Positions 12,886-24,953 are shown, numbered from the stretch's first letter. The stretch is 64,000 nt of DNA from Marchantia polymorpha subsp. ruderalis (GCA_037833965.1 AP031352.1:10582501-10646500); one strand, 5' to 3'. The notes: a model not told the origin generated them from the sequence alone. Numbers and translations are program-made.

Positions 12886-12916
12886 GTCCGAAAAAGGGTA
12901 ATACCCTTTTTCGGAC
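12886..12916. repeat. perfect 31-bp palindrome
   Basis: Arms GTCCGAAAAAGGGTA and TACCCTTTTTCGGAC are perfect 15-bp inverted repeats around a single A. Confidence 0.9.
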
Positions 12917-14194
12917 ACGTGGATTTTTCATCTCAAATATAATCTCAAGTCAGTCAAATGTTGAGGACGAGTCCAATTTTGATATCAGATGAATCCGATA
13001 ATGATAATGAACTCCTAGAAGCATGAAGTATTTGCTACTACATTGTTATATGCTGCTTAGTTACCGGTAGTCTTATAATTGATTAAAACCATTGTTGAAA
13101 TTAGGTTCTTCAATCAACCCGAATTATTTCAATAAAAATCGGGCTTTTTCCATCCCTGAAACAAAGTAGTTACTTTTTAATTCGTACTTATGAACTGTAA
13201 ACTTTATAACCGGCTTCATTTGTCACGGAAACCCTGTGCACAGACTACATACTTCGTATCAGATCCTCGTGTATTTCCTACTTTGCAAGGAGTGGATATA
13301 CTGTACTTTCGAAGACATAAAGTGTAATCTCTATGCAGCTGTCACCCCAATCGCCTTTGAAGGTGAAGACAGAGTCACCGCTAGTGAATAGTACTTATGG
13401 ACCCAATAAAGGGACTGTGCAAAAAAAGGACCCAATAAGCTCCACGTCGCAAAGAGAGTTGGTAGGCACTAAATCAAATTCTATAGAAAGATCACAAGGT
13501 CTATCAGATTGATCGACCTGGATAGATTACCCTACCTTGATTTATCAAGTTGGATGCAAGCAAAATCATTTGTGATTAATTCTACATTATGGGTTATATC
13601 ACTTCGTAGAGGTTCATTTTTTCTGTGAATCAATACTTCGAGCAGTTGCTTAATTTTTCTACTCACAACGCATCAATAGCACGAAGATATGATTTCTAAT
13701 TCAAATTTATTCGATTTAGTATAAGGGTCCATATAGTCATGCCCTACGATTTATGATAACGTTCATTGAGTGATCTAATAAACTTATAATCTTTCCAAGA
13801 TTCAAATAGAGACAGCGCATAGCTTGATACTCCTCTTTGAAAGGAAATTCTTGGTGAGTTGACAAGTGACTTCTTTTACATAGGCAGGATATCCTTTAAC
13901 ATTAAGAGAGCATAAAGATATTTGAAGATATGAGAAAAAATAATTGTAATTTAAATATAAAAATAATCAAGCAACTTGTTATACTAACTTCACAACATCT
14001 TAACATGTTATTTTTATAGTTAGGTCATGTTTAAAAAAAAAACTATGGCATAAAATGTCCATATATAAAACTTAATATGTAAATTTTTCCAATAATCAAG
14101 TTTGACACAAATTGAAACTAGATAATACATGACTCAAATATTTTATTACATTTAATCAATGCAAATAAGTAATTTTCCTTTTATAAAAATTCTA

Positions 14195-14243
14195 AACAGA
14201 TTTGCTCTAATTTTGCTTCAAGAAAATTTAGAGCAAATCTGTT
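14195..14243. repeat. inverted repeat, 16-bp perfect arms
   Basis: AACAGATTTGCTCTAA pairs with TTAGAGCAAATCTGTT across a 17-nt gap that can itself pair partly (TTTT with AAAA). It lies in very AT-rich DNA. Confidence 0.85.
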
Positions 14244-16189
14244 AATATCTTGTTGAAGATTATAATGGGTATCAAATTTTAGCTGAAATTTGTTTTAACA
14301 AAAATCTGAGGCTGATGAAAAATTCAAATTAGAAAAAACATATACATTCATAGAAATTTTTAAGCAAATGAATCTTGCGAAGTTTCACCAAGTTTATCAA
14401 ATAATATTCAAAGAAGGGTCAAAAAATATTATAAGGATTTATCATCACTAAATATTTGACAGTGGATCATTTTAACAAGAAATTTAAATATGCAAGTCGA
14501 AGAACATAATACTCAATGTTTAGAATTTTTGGACTTAAATACATATATATTTTAAAGTTTAATCTCCAATTAGCAAATTAAATCAAACTGAATTTTTTGA
14601 TACACATTAAATGGGCTTCTTATTGCTCAATCTAATATTACAGTAAAAGATTTTGACTTAGTTACATTATAAAAGCCAAGTAAAAAATATTTTTATGTAA
14701 TAAAGTATACTAATTTCATTGATTTAAAGAATATGAAGTCCCTTCGTTCTACTGATGACATTTAACATTAAATTTTTAAAATTCACTATATGCTGAAATT
14801 TTTTACAGTATAAATGAATTGTGTACATACTTTCAAACTTTCATACATGCATTATTAAAAATAAATGTTTCGAGTTTGACATTTAAAGTTTTTTTGACTC
14901 AGATACCCATTGCCACAATCCAACTCAGTTGCCAATTTCTGCACTGCTCTGAGCGGATGATAGATACTGGTTACAGGGACATCTGCCCTTAAGCATCAGG
15001 TCACGTAGTTAGTGGTGCAAGTGAAAATACGAACTGATGAGATCCATTTCGTGATGTTGTGGAAAAAAATCATATACTGTATTCTGTCTGTGGAGATTCT
15101 ACTCAGGTAACTCACACCACTGACTCCTACTGCACCGGTACTCCCAAGGATCTTAAGAATATATAAGAAATCTCGGGGATGTCCTTATCAGAACATGGTG
15201 GAGCGTGAAAGCATTTCAAGTGCAGAGTATACTGGTCCTGTCAAAACACACTTATGTTAGTGCCGTAAAAGCAATTTGGGAAAAACCTTTACCAATTTGG
15301 GCAAAAAAAGTGGAGTCATTAAAAGCTCACCTAAATGTATGATCTTTTGGTTCATTCATTTTAGGAGAATATATCTTATAAATTTCTCCAAGTTTGTTCT
15401 CCTGAATGTAACGATCTCTTCTGTGAGAACTTTAGGGGCTATGTGACAAGCCTTGAACCTCAATGAACAACCTCATAGATCTTGATAACACAAGAACTGG
15501 TTGGAGACGATGCTGTGCCTTACTCCAACCGTAATCCACGGATGAAAATGCTATTGTAGATGACAGCCATGTATGACCTTCCAAAATTTCTGTGGAGCTG
15601 TTCCTCTTCTTCGCTTTGTGAAGATCTTCTTGCATACCTCTCCTGCGATTTCTAAATTATATCTGACAAAAACTCGTTAGCGATAATCTTTCAGACCAAT
15701 AATAGAATTTGTATAAGATTCCAACCACTATCTCATTGTTATTGCTGTGTTGAATGAAAATTTCTCACCGATATTTCTTCCTACCAAGTGTCTGTCTCAA
15801 GAAAGCTCAAATGTTCTGCACTGAATATGGGCGGAATTTATCTGACTGATGAAACACTAGAACAACTGTACGAGATCGAAACAGACGAAATGTAAATTAA
15901 TGGGAAGAAAATCTTATCAATCATGTATAAACAGCGAAGCAGGCCTGGCAATGTGAAGCAAGTTCGCTAGTGTTACTAACTACTGCAACGGGATTGTAGG
16001 TAGAGAGGTCTGAGTTCGTATCGAGATCACAAGGAAGTGGTTACAAGGCTGGAGGGGTATTCGAGCTTCTACCTTGCATCAGTTTAAAATTAACTTTAAT
16101 AAACCGTCATCCATTAACAAGAAGATATCAATGTGTTTACTGCTGTGAAGAAAAAAATCTCTCTTGCTGATTCAATTCTGATCATAAAT

Positions 16190-16400
16190 GAAAAATTTCC
16201 AACCAGAATTGAGTTTCGCCGAAAGTTCTCCGAAAAATTGGACGGACCTTCACTGTTCGTCTCTTGTGATACATGTATCAAGCTCCTGGACATTTCTGGA
16301 AGGTGTGCACTCAAAGAGCGTGGTAAACTCAAAGCATCCGCTCGGCTCGACGAAGTGCATTGCATTCAAATTCGTCAAATGTACGAATGGGGAGGATGTG
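16190..16400 (+). repeat. dispersed segment shared with B and C upstream flanks
   Basis: The run CTGTTCGTCTCTTGTGATAC and the following 120 bp recur at about 31870-31990 in the same orientation and at about 18500-18620 inverted. I recognise no gene in it. It travels with the NRPA2 and lipase duplications. Confidence 0.65.
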
Positions 16401-16428
16401 AAGCTGAAAATAGATATACTTTTATATA

Positions 16429-17543
16429 TCAGCCATTGCTAATTGTAAGTGTTAATTTGATCTTCATGGCTGCCAACTCTGAGGCAGGATATCTGAAAAC
16501 GTAAGGCATGGCCACAAGCTCAATATCCCGACTTGAATTGCACACTCTACAGATGACTTTGCTCTCTTTACTTGACCCTAATTCCATAGCAAAAGCTGCA
16601 CTGCTCTTCTGCTGAATTACAGGTGGGGTAGGCAACAGACTTCCACATCGAACACAAATGTCCGCAGTTGGATAGTCTGAGCAAGTATGTAGCCTATCAT
16701 GCAACAAGTACGCTGCACCATGAGCATGTAACGAATCTCGCTCCATCTCTCCGAAACGAATACCACTTCCAAACTTTCGCCCTTTAACAGGCTGTCGTGT
16801 CACAGGATTCACAGCACCAGTGGATCTCACCTAAGGAGAAAATTACGGGGTGAACAGGCATATGGTTATGCATTTGGTACGGCAACAGACAAAACCAAGC
16901 ATGACACAGAACATAGATCTATCAACTTTAAGATCCCATGATGAACCAAACAACATGACTCAGTTTGGCAAGAAGTCCAGTACGAATATTCCAAATTGCA
17001 CGAACTTCTTGAGATAAAAACCATATGATTTAAGCCAAGCTTCGCGCACCTGATACTTGTCTCCAACCATATGACGAAGTCTTTGATAGTACACACAGCC
17101 GATGTAAATTTCACACGTAAGTTCTGTGCCCAAGACACCACTATACATGACTTCTGTGCCATGGTAATTGAAACCGTGATCCTTCAACTGCATCCATACT
17201 TGTGGACAAGAGACTCATCCTTGTTTTTATGGCTGGTCTTCGAGTCGGCAGCGCACTTCTGAAATGGAGTAGCATTTATAATCTTCCCTTTTAAAACGCC
17301 AACCTGGGAAAAGTTGAGCCGCTCAGAAACCTGACGTATCCTCTTTCTTATAAACAACAAGCAACCGCATTGTTCCTACCATAAAAATAAAATTCTAACT
17401 CCAAAAACGTCAGATGATTGATCATCGAATAGCACTATAACTTCGTTTCAGGAGTTACCTTCACAGCCATTGATTACAAGAGCATCCCAATCGTCATACG
17501 GAATGGAAAGGCGTGGGGATTGATAATAAGACCAGGTCGCATT
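16429..17543 (-). pseudogene. NRPA2: RNA polymerase I second-largest subunit, C-terminal part (copy 2)
   Basis: Minus-strand blocks in gene order: 17543-17478 (GLIINPHAFPFRMTIGML), 17303-17050 (GVLKGK through [24 protein letters not shown] and [15 protein letters not shown]) and 16830-16429. The last exon is 133 codons plus a stop. It opens VRSTGAVNPVTRQPVKGRK, continues with IRFGEMERDSL and LLHDRLHTCSDY, then the C-terminal zinc-ribbon cysteines (CVRCG and CRVC), and ends in the family-typical MPYVFRYPASELAAMKIKL. Donor and acceptor sites join DKYQ to VRSTG exactly. The gene is cut off within the exon at 17543, and the middle exon has a one-base loss near YGK-QLK, so it is a pseudogene. Exon 16429-16830 alone is intact. 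Confidence 0.85.
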
Positions 17544-17559
17544 CAGCGTGGGGATTTGC

Positions 17560-18075
17560 TGAATCGGCCTACCAATATTCAACCAGGAGAAACCAGCAGT
17601 TGAATGCATTGCGTCTGACTTCACTTTGGAAGTACAATAATCTATTTCATTTTCTTCTCAGTTCAAAATATTTGAAACGTAATCTTTGTTTTAGCACGAT
17701 AAGAAGTTCCAATGCAGCCATGTATTTGATAAGTTGATCTAAGGCTCGCCATCGAGAACAATGATACATATGTTTACATCCGTTTGACAGCTACTAGCCT
17801 CAACGTAACTTTCATGGGCCAGATGTGGAGTCCACCAGTCTGATGAATCAGTATCTTCTCAAAGATACAACATTAATTTGCAAGTTCTATCGTTCTAGCT
17901 CACTTTTAGTCAGCAAACCAATTTTGTAGCCCTTCTGTAAATCAGTTTAGTGTTGGAACCAGCAACAAACAGAGTCTTTCATCCATGACAGTGAGGCATG
18001 GACCGACTTCTCACATCTGCGGGTGAACTGCTTGCATGCAGCAATTTCGACGAATACCTTTCGCCTGAGTTGGAA
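17560..18075 (+). pseudogene. gutted fourth lipase copy
   Basis: 17560-17960 resembles the 5' flank of lipases A-C (CAGCAGTTGAATGCATTGCG, GTTCAAAATATTTGAAA and the CATATGTTTAC region). It is followed at about 17991-18064 by the end of intron 7 and start of exon 8 (GTGAACTGCTTGCATGCAG, then ACGAATACCTTTC). Everything between, about 4 kb in the other copies, is missing. No frame remains. Confidence 0.65.
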
Positions 18076-18309
18076 AGGCAATTCGAGTAGCAAGATCATT
18101 GGCTTCAGTCCGACATTAGTTCTCCTCGTGCGTCGCACATTTATCTATATTTTGTTAAAGACTATCACCTCGTAAGATACGTCGGCGCCGCAGTGATCCA
18201 TACCCCCTTCCCTGACGGAACCGCATTTACCGAGTTTGCAAAGAAAATTTTCATAGATAAAAATTTAGAAGGTATAAATGTCACTATATTCCACATTTTC
18301 TCTGTCAGT
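18076..18309. other. short spacer
   Basis: No gene or repeat recognised between the gutted lipase copy and the start of segment B. Confidence 0.4.
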
Positions 18310-19467
18310 ATAGACGATGTGTGGAAAGTCGAGGTTTATCGTTAGTGAACGATGGACTGGAGCAGCATAGAGAGAAATAAGAGCTCACCTTGCGCGGCCA
18401 AATTTCAAAGAAAGAAATGCATTGACCAATGCTTATTCGCTTTTCATTTGAGACTAAGTTTTCAAATATGCACAGAATCTTCTGGGCCAGCAATGTTACG
18501 ATGATGTTAAAAAATTTTCTGAAGTCGAGCCGAGTGGATGCAGTGAATTTACCACGCTCTAGGTGCACACCTTCCAGAAATTCTAAGGAGCTTGATACTT
18601 GAATCACAAGAAACGAACAGTGAGGTTCTAAACTCCAGTTCCATGGTGGCGAGTGTGCAATCGAATCAAATATTCAGATATTGTGATGCCCGTTGACAGG
18701 TTTGTGTTCGCATTTGCAAGATGACCATCCGAGTCATAGCGTTAGATAGAGAAATGGGATTCGGTTTCGCAACAAATAACTTACGAATGAAACTCATTAA
18801 CTTGCAACGGGCACTGCATGCAACTTGTCGTTGTTGCAAGTATATTCCCGCTAGCTCGAGCTGAGAATTTGTAGCCGAGCAGAAGAAAAAATGTCATGGC
18901 AATGTCCCGAGTCAATAGGTCATCATTTAAGCATTGTCATGACACATCTGTTGTGCAACGGCCTGGCAGAACGGTGATAAACGTAAGTTGCGTAATTCGA
19001 ATATGCGTTATCTATCCTGTGACTCGGATTTGTCTGCGTTATTCATCCTTAGACTTGGATTTGTCTGCAGTGCCTGCGAATGTATACACTAGCTCAATTC
19101 ACACAAGGACCTCGTCCACTTACCGATTTTGGATCCAGCAGCTGAATTCACTGTGAAGAAACAACCACCCACTTCAAGTTTTCATCGTTTCAAAATATTT
19201 GAAATCTAATCCATGTTTTAGAACGATTAGTAATGACAATGCAGCGGTATTTTGGACCGATCCATCTCAGGCTCGCCATGGAGCATGAAGAGACATTGTT
19301 TTACGGCTAGTAGCTATCAAACCGCAACGTATACTTCTTGCGCCAGATCTGGACTCCATGAAAGCAGTTGAGAGGATATCTGAAGATTCTTGTTAAGGAC
19401 AAATTTCAAAAGCAGTTGATTTTGCGGTTGAGAGAAGGAGACGTTAGTCTGAAGCCTCAGGTGACAG

Positions 19468-19475
19468 CTATAAAG
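19468..19475 (+). promoter_or_regulatory. putative TATA box of lipase B
   Basis: CTATAAAG lies 184-191 bp upstream of the ATG in a conserved block (CAGCTATAAAGAGGAAAGG) that is also present upstream of lipase C. Confidence 0.5.
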
Positions 19476-19658
19476 AGGAAAGGTGGTGATCAATCATTAT
19501 CTTTTCAAGATACAGCATACATTTGCTAGTTCTATCGTTGTCTAAAGCTCACTTTTATCAGCAAACCTTTATTATCGCATTTCTGTAAATCAGTTGTGTC
19601 TCAAAGTCATCAACATTCATTGTACGACAGTTCGTGCATCGTCAGCCAACTGAGAACA

Positions 19659-22600
19659 ATGGGGTCGAGCAATCGGCCCTTATCATCATGGCTGTCACTA
19701 GCTACTCTAATTGCTACTCTGGCTCTTGTGAGCCAATGCGTGGAGATGCTGGAGATGGATGCGCATGCGTCGTTGACCTTCTGCGAGATTTATGTACTTC
19801 CTCGAGGATACAATTGCGAAGAGCATGAGGTTAGTGGTCTTGATTAATAATAGACACTATGTCGGCTCGACTCATCAGTGTTATATAGCAGAGTAGTGAC
19901 AAATAAATTGCAACTTTCGCTTTTGCTTTGGCATGTTTTAAGAAGACATGGCTTCACTGAGATTGTGCAAGCAGAAGATACCTGAACATGGTCGGTGTAT
20001 GTGTGATTTGTATACATTGGCAGGTATATTCGGAAGATGGTTACATGCTTCGTCTGCATCGTGTTATACCTCAGGGCAACCTGGACAAGTCTGTGTGGGA
20101 ATGGCTGGAGCCGGAGCTCCGACATAAGCACAAGCACAAGGGGCCCTTCCATGGGTTCAGGGAACCACGCCCAGCTCCTGAGGCTGTACCCTCGTACACA
20201 AGTCCTAGCAGCAGGTCAGAAAGTCCACCATCTCCAAGTTCTCCTCCTTCCTCCTTCTCGCCTCCAGGTGAAGGAGCATATGGAGGACCATCTGCGCCGT
20301 CGTCCTCCTACTCTCCACCTAGTGGATATGGAGGTCCCAGTCTTCCGTCCTCCTCCTCGCCTCCAAGTGAAGGCGCATATGGAGGATCATATTCACCCTC
20401 GTCCTCCTACTCCCCGCCTGGTGGATATGGAGGTCCCACTCCTTCTGCGTTCTCCCCACCAGGTGCAAGCACATATGGAGGATCGAACTCAGCTCCATCG
20501 TCTTACTCTCCCCCGGCAGCCGCTGGATATGGTGCACCCAGTCCCGCCGGTTCTAGAAATTCACCACCAAGTGCCGGCGCAATAGGAGGAGGATCTCCAT
20601 CTCCCACGTCCTTCAACCCTCTTCCTGCCTCTGGCGGATATGGACCAACGAGTACTCCTGGTATGGAGCCATACGAAGGAGTATCCACGCCGCCTTCCTA
20701 CTCTCCTCCCACTCCTTCAGAATCTAACTCTCCACCAGGTGCAGGGAATTACGGAGAGGGATCGTCAGAACCATCAACTTCTGCTCTCTCTCCAGCACCT
20801 GGTGGATCCGGATACGGAGGCTCGCCACCATCGTCAACGAGCTCCCCACCTAATGGATCAGGAGGATCTTCTTCCCGTTCCAGTGCTGAATGTTCACCTG
20901 GCTTGTCTTCACCGAACATTGCAAGGAGGGGACTTACTAGCAGCAATAGCCGAGAGCAACCTTCGACTCGAACCCGAAATGCAGAACTCATAGACCGGGA
21001 TCCGGTTCTGCTCATGCACCACGAGCTTTTCAACGGGGGCAGCTGGTTCACACCCGTGGCCACCGAGAACGACACTCTGCTCCCGCTAAGGCTCGCGGAC
21101 CAGGGCTTCGATGTGTGGATCGGTCACGAGCGGGCGACGTTCTGGAGCCACGAGCATCGGAAGCTTACTCCCAACGATGTTGTATGTGCAACACGATCCT
21201 CCCGGTTTTTTCGTGATTTTTGCTTGGAAATTGACGATTCGAAGCATTTGTGTGGCCTTTTTGCAAGTATTTTCTCGCTATTGCTAATGACTGACAGGAA
21301 GGATACGACCATGCAGGCGTACTGGAACTGGACTTGGGATCAGCACGTAGAGCACGACGTTCCGAAGCTGCTGGCATACATCAGCGACGAGACTGGCTCC
21401 AGAGTGCATTACGTCGGCGTCTCTCTGGTGCGTGAATGTATTAATTACGTGATTTTCTCCCTCCCTACAGGTAAGATCCACATTCGGGCTTCGAGCTCAA
21501 GCTTATTTGCCGTGACTGCTTGGATGCTTGGATGGATGTATGCAGAGCGCTGCAGTCGGGGCAGCCGCAGCCACGAACGCGGGCGTAGCCAGTCTCATGA
21601 AAACTCTGACTCTGATAGCTCCCGCCTTCTATCGGGGGAAGACAACTTCAGAGTTCCTGCAAGCCTTGGATCCTATTCCATTTCCCTCGGTGAGGCTTCC
21701 GACCGCCTTTTCCATTTCTGTTTATTATGTCAGATTTGATAGTGCTGACTACGGGATTGCAATCAAGAATCGACGATGACTGCCACTGTATTGTGATTAC
21801 AGGCCTTAGGCACGAGCGCCGACGAATGGCACGACAACAGGCTCGGTGCGTTCAACTTTCCGAGGTGAGTATGGCATCAGTAGCATGCCTGACTTGACGT
21901 GAAATCGAGTATCTTCCATCTGTCCACATCAGCAGCCATGAAAAGAGTTTGGTGAAGTTAGGAAAGATCAGGAGCTAATACTAATCCGTGGTGCCCCAGG
22001 GAGTTTCATCTAGATGCCATTCCATTGACCAGCCCCGCTTTTCGTCTGCGGTTTGCCATCTCGGGTGACTGACCATCCCTTCTTCATTCGGTTTTTCCCA
22101 GTGATTTAGAAAAATGGGCTCGTGGGATGATTCGGTTTATCGATATTCTTCTGTCGATTGATTTGTTTGTGGAATCAGATTGGAATCTGAACCGGTTTCT
22201 CGTTGCTGTGCCTGCATGAACATAATAAAGGCCCCGATTGTTGCCTGGGTCCGAGTGTGCTCTCGCTCACCAACGGATGGGATGGAGTGACGTCGTACAA
22301 GAATCTCGAGCACCTCCATCAGGGTAAGCTGGACGATCGATCTTGATGAGATTAGAAGGAAGTAAGGCAGGCAGGGCTACATAGAGATATCACATGGATT
22401 TGATACTTTTGGAGCGAAGCATGGAGTGACTTCTCACATCATCGCGTGAACTGCTCGCATGCAGGAATCTCGACGAATACCTTTCAGCACTTCGACTACG
22501 GGTCCTCAGCCTTGAATGCGCTGGCATACGAGGGCAAAACCGACCCTCCAACTTACGAGCCGAAAGATATTCCCACCGACCTGGCGATGTTGGTGGTTTA

Positions 22601-22791
22601 CGGAGGGCAGGATTTATACTCGCCTCCCGAAGGTGCACTGGAATTCATGAGCTTGACACAGACTATGCCCATACCTGCCTCACTACGCACATTTCGACCT
22701 ATCTCAGAGCCTGCACCGAGCGGACGATGTGTATGGGCCGATCACAGCCTTTCTTCAAGACCAATCCGGACCTGAAGAACCTTACTACTGA
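19659..22791 (+). CDS. extensin-like lipase B, frameshifted at the His end
   Basis: Exons 19659-19829, 20024-21181, 21302-21427, 21546-21689, 21803-21864, 22000-22064, 22231-22323 and 22465-22775 make one 709-residue frame. It has a signal peptide, the [21 protein letters not shown] lipase signature and a short Pro/Ser/Gly insertion of about 220 residues. The core shows [19 protein letters not shown], elbow [12 protein letters not shown] and YGGQD. An 8-bp loss relative to C just after QTMP shifts the frame, so the conserved HYAHFD histidine block is read wrongly and translation ends at 22775. The stop matching C's would be 22789-22791. Intron 2 (120 bp) has no stop and keeps the frame, so it could be retained. 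Probably enzymatically dead. Expression is possible because the TATA box is kept. Confidence 0.7.
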
Positions 22792-23835
22792 TAATGTAAC
22801 CAATTAACATCGATAGGACGATGGCGATAATAGATATATCAAGCAGCAGCTGGTTCCAGAAGCGTCATGCCCTCATGGAATTGGACGATTAGTCCCCTTA
22901 GTAGTGAATAGCTCTAGGTAGTGGTTTATAGTACTATGGGCAGCAGCTTCAGTTGTTTCCCATACTATATACAAGTGGGGATAGCTACAATTTCCTGAGT
23001 ACAATTTACTAGGCCGATCACAACCTTTCTTCTAGACCAATAAGGATATTAGACCAGTGCGGATATGAAAAACCCTACTACTGATCATGAAACTTTTCAA
23101 TAGGTAGTGCCAGTAGTAGTAAGTGATAATAGAAATATCAATCAGTAGCTGTTGTTGGAGAGGTTTATGCCTTCAATCTTACGATTAGTCCAAGTAGTCT
23201 ATAAAGGTATAGATATCTTAATATGCAGGATCAGCTGTTGCTCATATGTTATTAATGCGGAGATAGCCACAATTTACTGAGTACTTGACGTAGAATAAAC
23301 TGTTACGGTTTATGTACCATTTCACCTTGGAGGATCTATCCATTCAGAACCTGTCAACAAGTAACTTGTGCACTCGTCTCTCGAACATTTATATATCAAT
23401 AAAAAATTTCCAGTACCTATTTTTTGATTTGGATACCTGGTTCGATAAGAGAATCTTGTCTGCCATGGAGTGTGCTATCAGTCTGTCCTTGAGCCATGAA
23501 GATATTTGAACCCTCTGACAGTCCTAGTCCCATCCCGGTTGGAAGGTGCCCAGTTTCAGATCCTGCTAACACCTGTTCGATGCAATCGTTGACTGTCGCA
23601 AACCACTTACTCTAAAACCGTATTGAGATGACGCTCTTGCTCGTTTCCCGTGCGTAGCGTACATAGAGGCGATCCATTAGCTAAAATAAGATGATATTTA
23701 TACAGCCAGTCCTGTCTTTATTGTGTCCGGGTGATTTTGTCCGGTTTCCAAGTAATTCCCATTCGCTCGGCGATAAGTACGTTGGTATTTTGCAATTTTC
23801 GGTTGGTCAGATTGACGTTAGAGGGCGAAACAAAA

Positions 23836-24149
23836 TTCTAGAATCGACAGTAACGTGATTCGTACTTTCTTGTTTGAGAATCTCTCCGACTCTATTGCGA
23901 CTCAGTGAAAATATGCATCTTACTTGAACAGATCAGTAAAACTCAACCTTCAACCTCTGAAACCTGTTCTTGAGATTGGGTAGCGGATTTATTTCAAACC
24001 TTTTTTTATGATTATGTGGAAGTTTCATCAGTAGGATATATCATTTACTAGGAAACATCATTTGTGTTATGAGGCTTGTGTTCATGATGTCGCCAAATCA
24101 ATGAATCTTTAGTATTAATAAAAGAGATGTTAAAATCATCTCCAGTTTA
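23836..24149. other. start of palindrome centre, nothing recognised
   Basis: AT-rich unique-looking sequence with no gene or clear repeat unit. Confidence 0.4.
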
Positions 24150-24670
24150 CTTGCTGGAAGAGATAGAACTTTGATGAAGTTCAAACTGAACTTGACGTAA
24201 CGAGGACATGATCAGACCTTAAAATTTAATCTGATGTTTTTTTCTGAAGAAGTAGTAATTAAATGAAACAAATACTAAACTGGATAGAACAGTTTCGTGA
24301 AAGAGACCTTGAAACCAATTCTGTTCTTCTTTCCTGAAGATGTAGAGATTCAATAGATTTGATGTAACCCCATCATGTGAGAAGCCCTCAAACTGCTCAC
24401 ATTTATTTTCCGGAAGATGTGAAGATTTGATGGAACTCAAATCAAATTTGTTGGAACACCGTCAAGAAAGACATACCATTATACCTTCTCCAGAAGAGAT
24501 AGAGGTTTGATGAGCCTCGAATCTAATATGTTGGAACCGTAACATGAATGATACCCTCAAATGGTTATTGAAGAGGTAGAGGTTTGATGAGACTCAAACT
24601 CCACTTGTTGTAACTCCCACATGAAAGACACCCTAATGTAACTCGAATGTAACTTCCTAAAGAGGTAGGG
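24150..24670 (+). repeat. degenerate tandem repeat, ~77-90-bp period
   Basis: About seven units begin with a GAAGAnGTAGAG-like core, at about 24154, 24243, 24333, 24410, 24488, 24567 and 24656. Each is followed by TTTGATGAGACTCAAA, then TTGTTGGAAC and CATGAAAGACACCCT-like text. Units have diverged strongly, so the array is old. Confidence 0.75.
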
Positions 24671-24888
24671 TTTAGTCCGGATTTTCACCGAATCCGGACT
24701 CCGGTCCGGGTGAGCGTGGAGTTGACCGTCCGGGAAAGCGGGGCCGAGCGGTCGTGGTCGGTTTAAATGCAGCGTCGGAGACTTGTGGCCCGAACGGGAT
24801 GCGCGTGAAAGTGAATCCGGTGTGTCATCCCTGGGTCACTGTCATGGGGATTGGGGGGCCCATGTCCGGAGGCTGAAATACCCAAGGC
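24671..24888. other. GC-rich block before the 26S-like scrap
   Basis: The composition changes sharply to GC-rich. The block opens with a 10-bp stem-loop (AGTCCGGATT / AATCCGGACT). It directly precedes the rRNA-like piece and may be rDNA- or spacer-derived, but I could not match it to a known rRNA domain. Confidence 0.35.
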
Positions 24889-24953
24889 TAATATCACTAA
24901 GAGGAGGAAAAATAAACTAACAAGGAATCCCCAAGTAGCGGCGAGCGAACCGG
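24889..24953 (+). rRNA. 26S rRNA 5'-end-like fragment (relic)
   Basis: GAGGAGGAAAAATAAACTAA, then CAAGGAATCCCCAAGTAGCG and GCGAGCGAACCGG, closely follow the conserved start of cytosolic large-subunit rRNA (GCGGAGGAAAAGAAACTAAC and onward). The AACTAACAAGG wording is cytosolic rather than organellar. Similarity stops right after GAACCGG. It is about 65 bp with several substitutions, so it is a relic and not a functional gene. Confidence 0.6.

Larger units (their letters stand above)
11061..16100. other. AT-rich gene-poor interval
   Basis: Five kilobases with no recognisable gene. The AT bias is strongest at 13.9-14.9 kb. The longest frame is 145 codons at 12034-12471 (-). It has an amphipathic stretch (LAADLFENIAEFMEFIWIQQ) but no family I know and no support from copies elsewhere in the window. 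Two clean inverted repeats, listed separately, hint at decayed small DNA transposons. Confidence 0.45.
18310..23835 (+). repeat. duplicated lipase segment, copy B (palindrome arm)
   Basis: Direct copy of segment A and inverted copy of 27065-32190. With C it forms an inverted duplication of arms about 5 kb long around a 3.2-kb centre (23836-27064). The match runs through promoter, introns and 3' flank. Confidence 0.8.
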
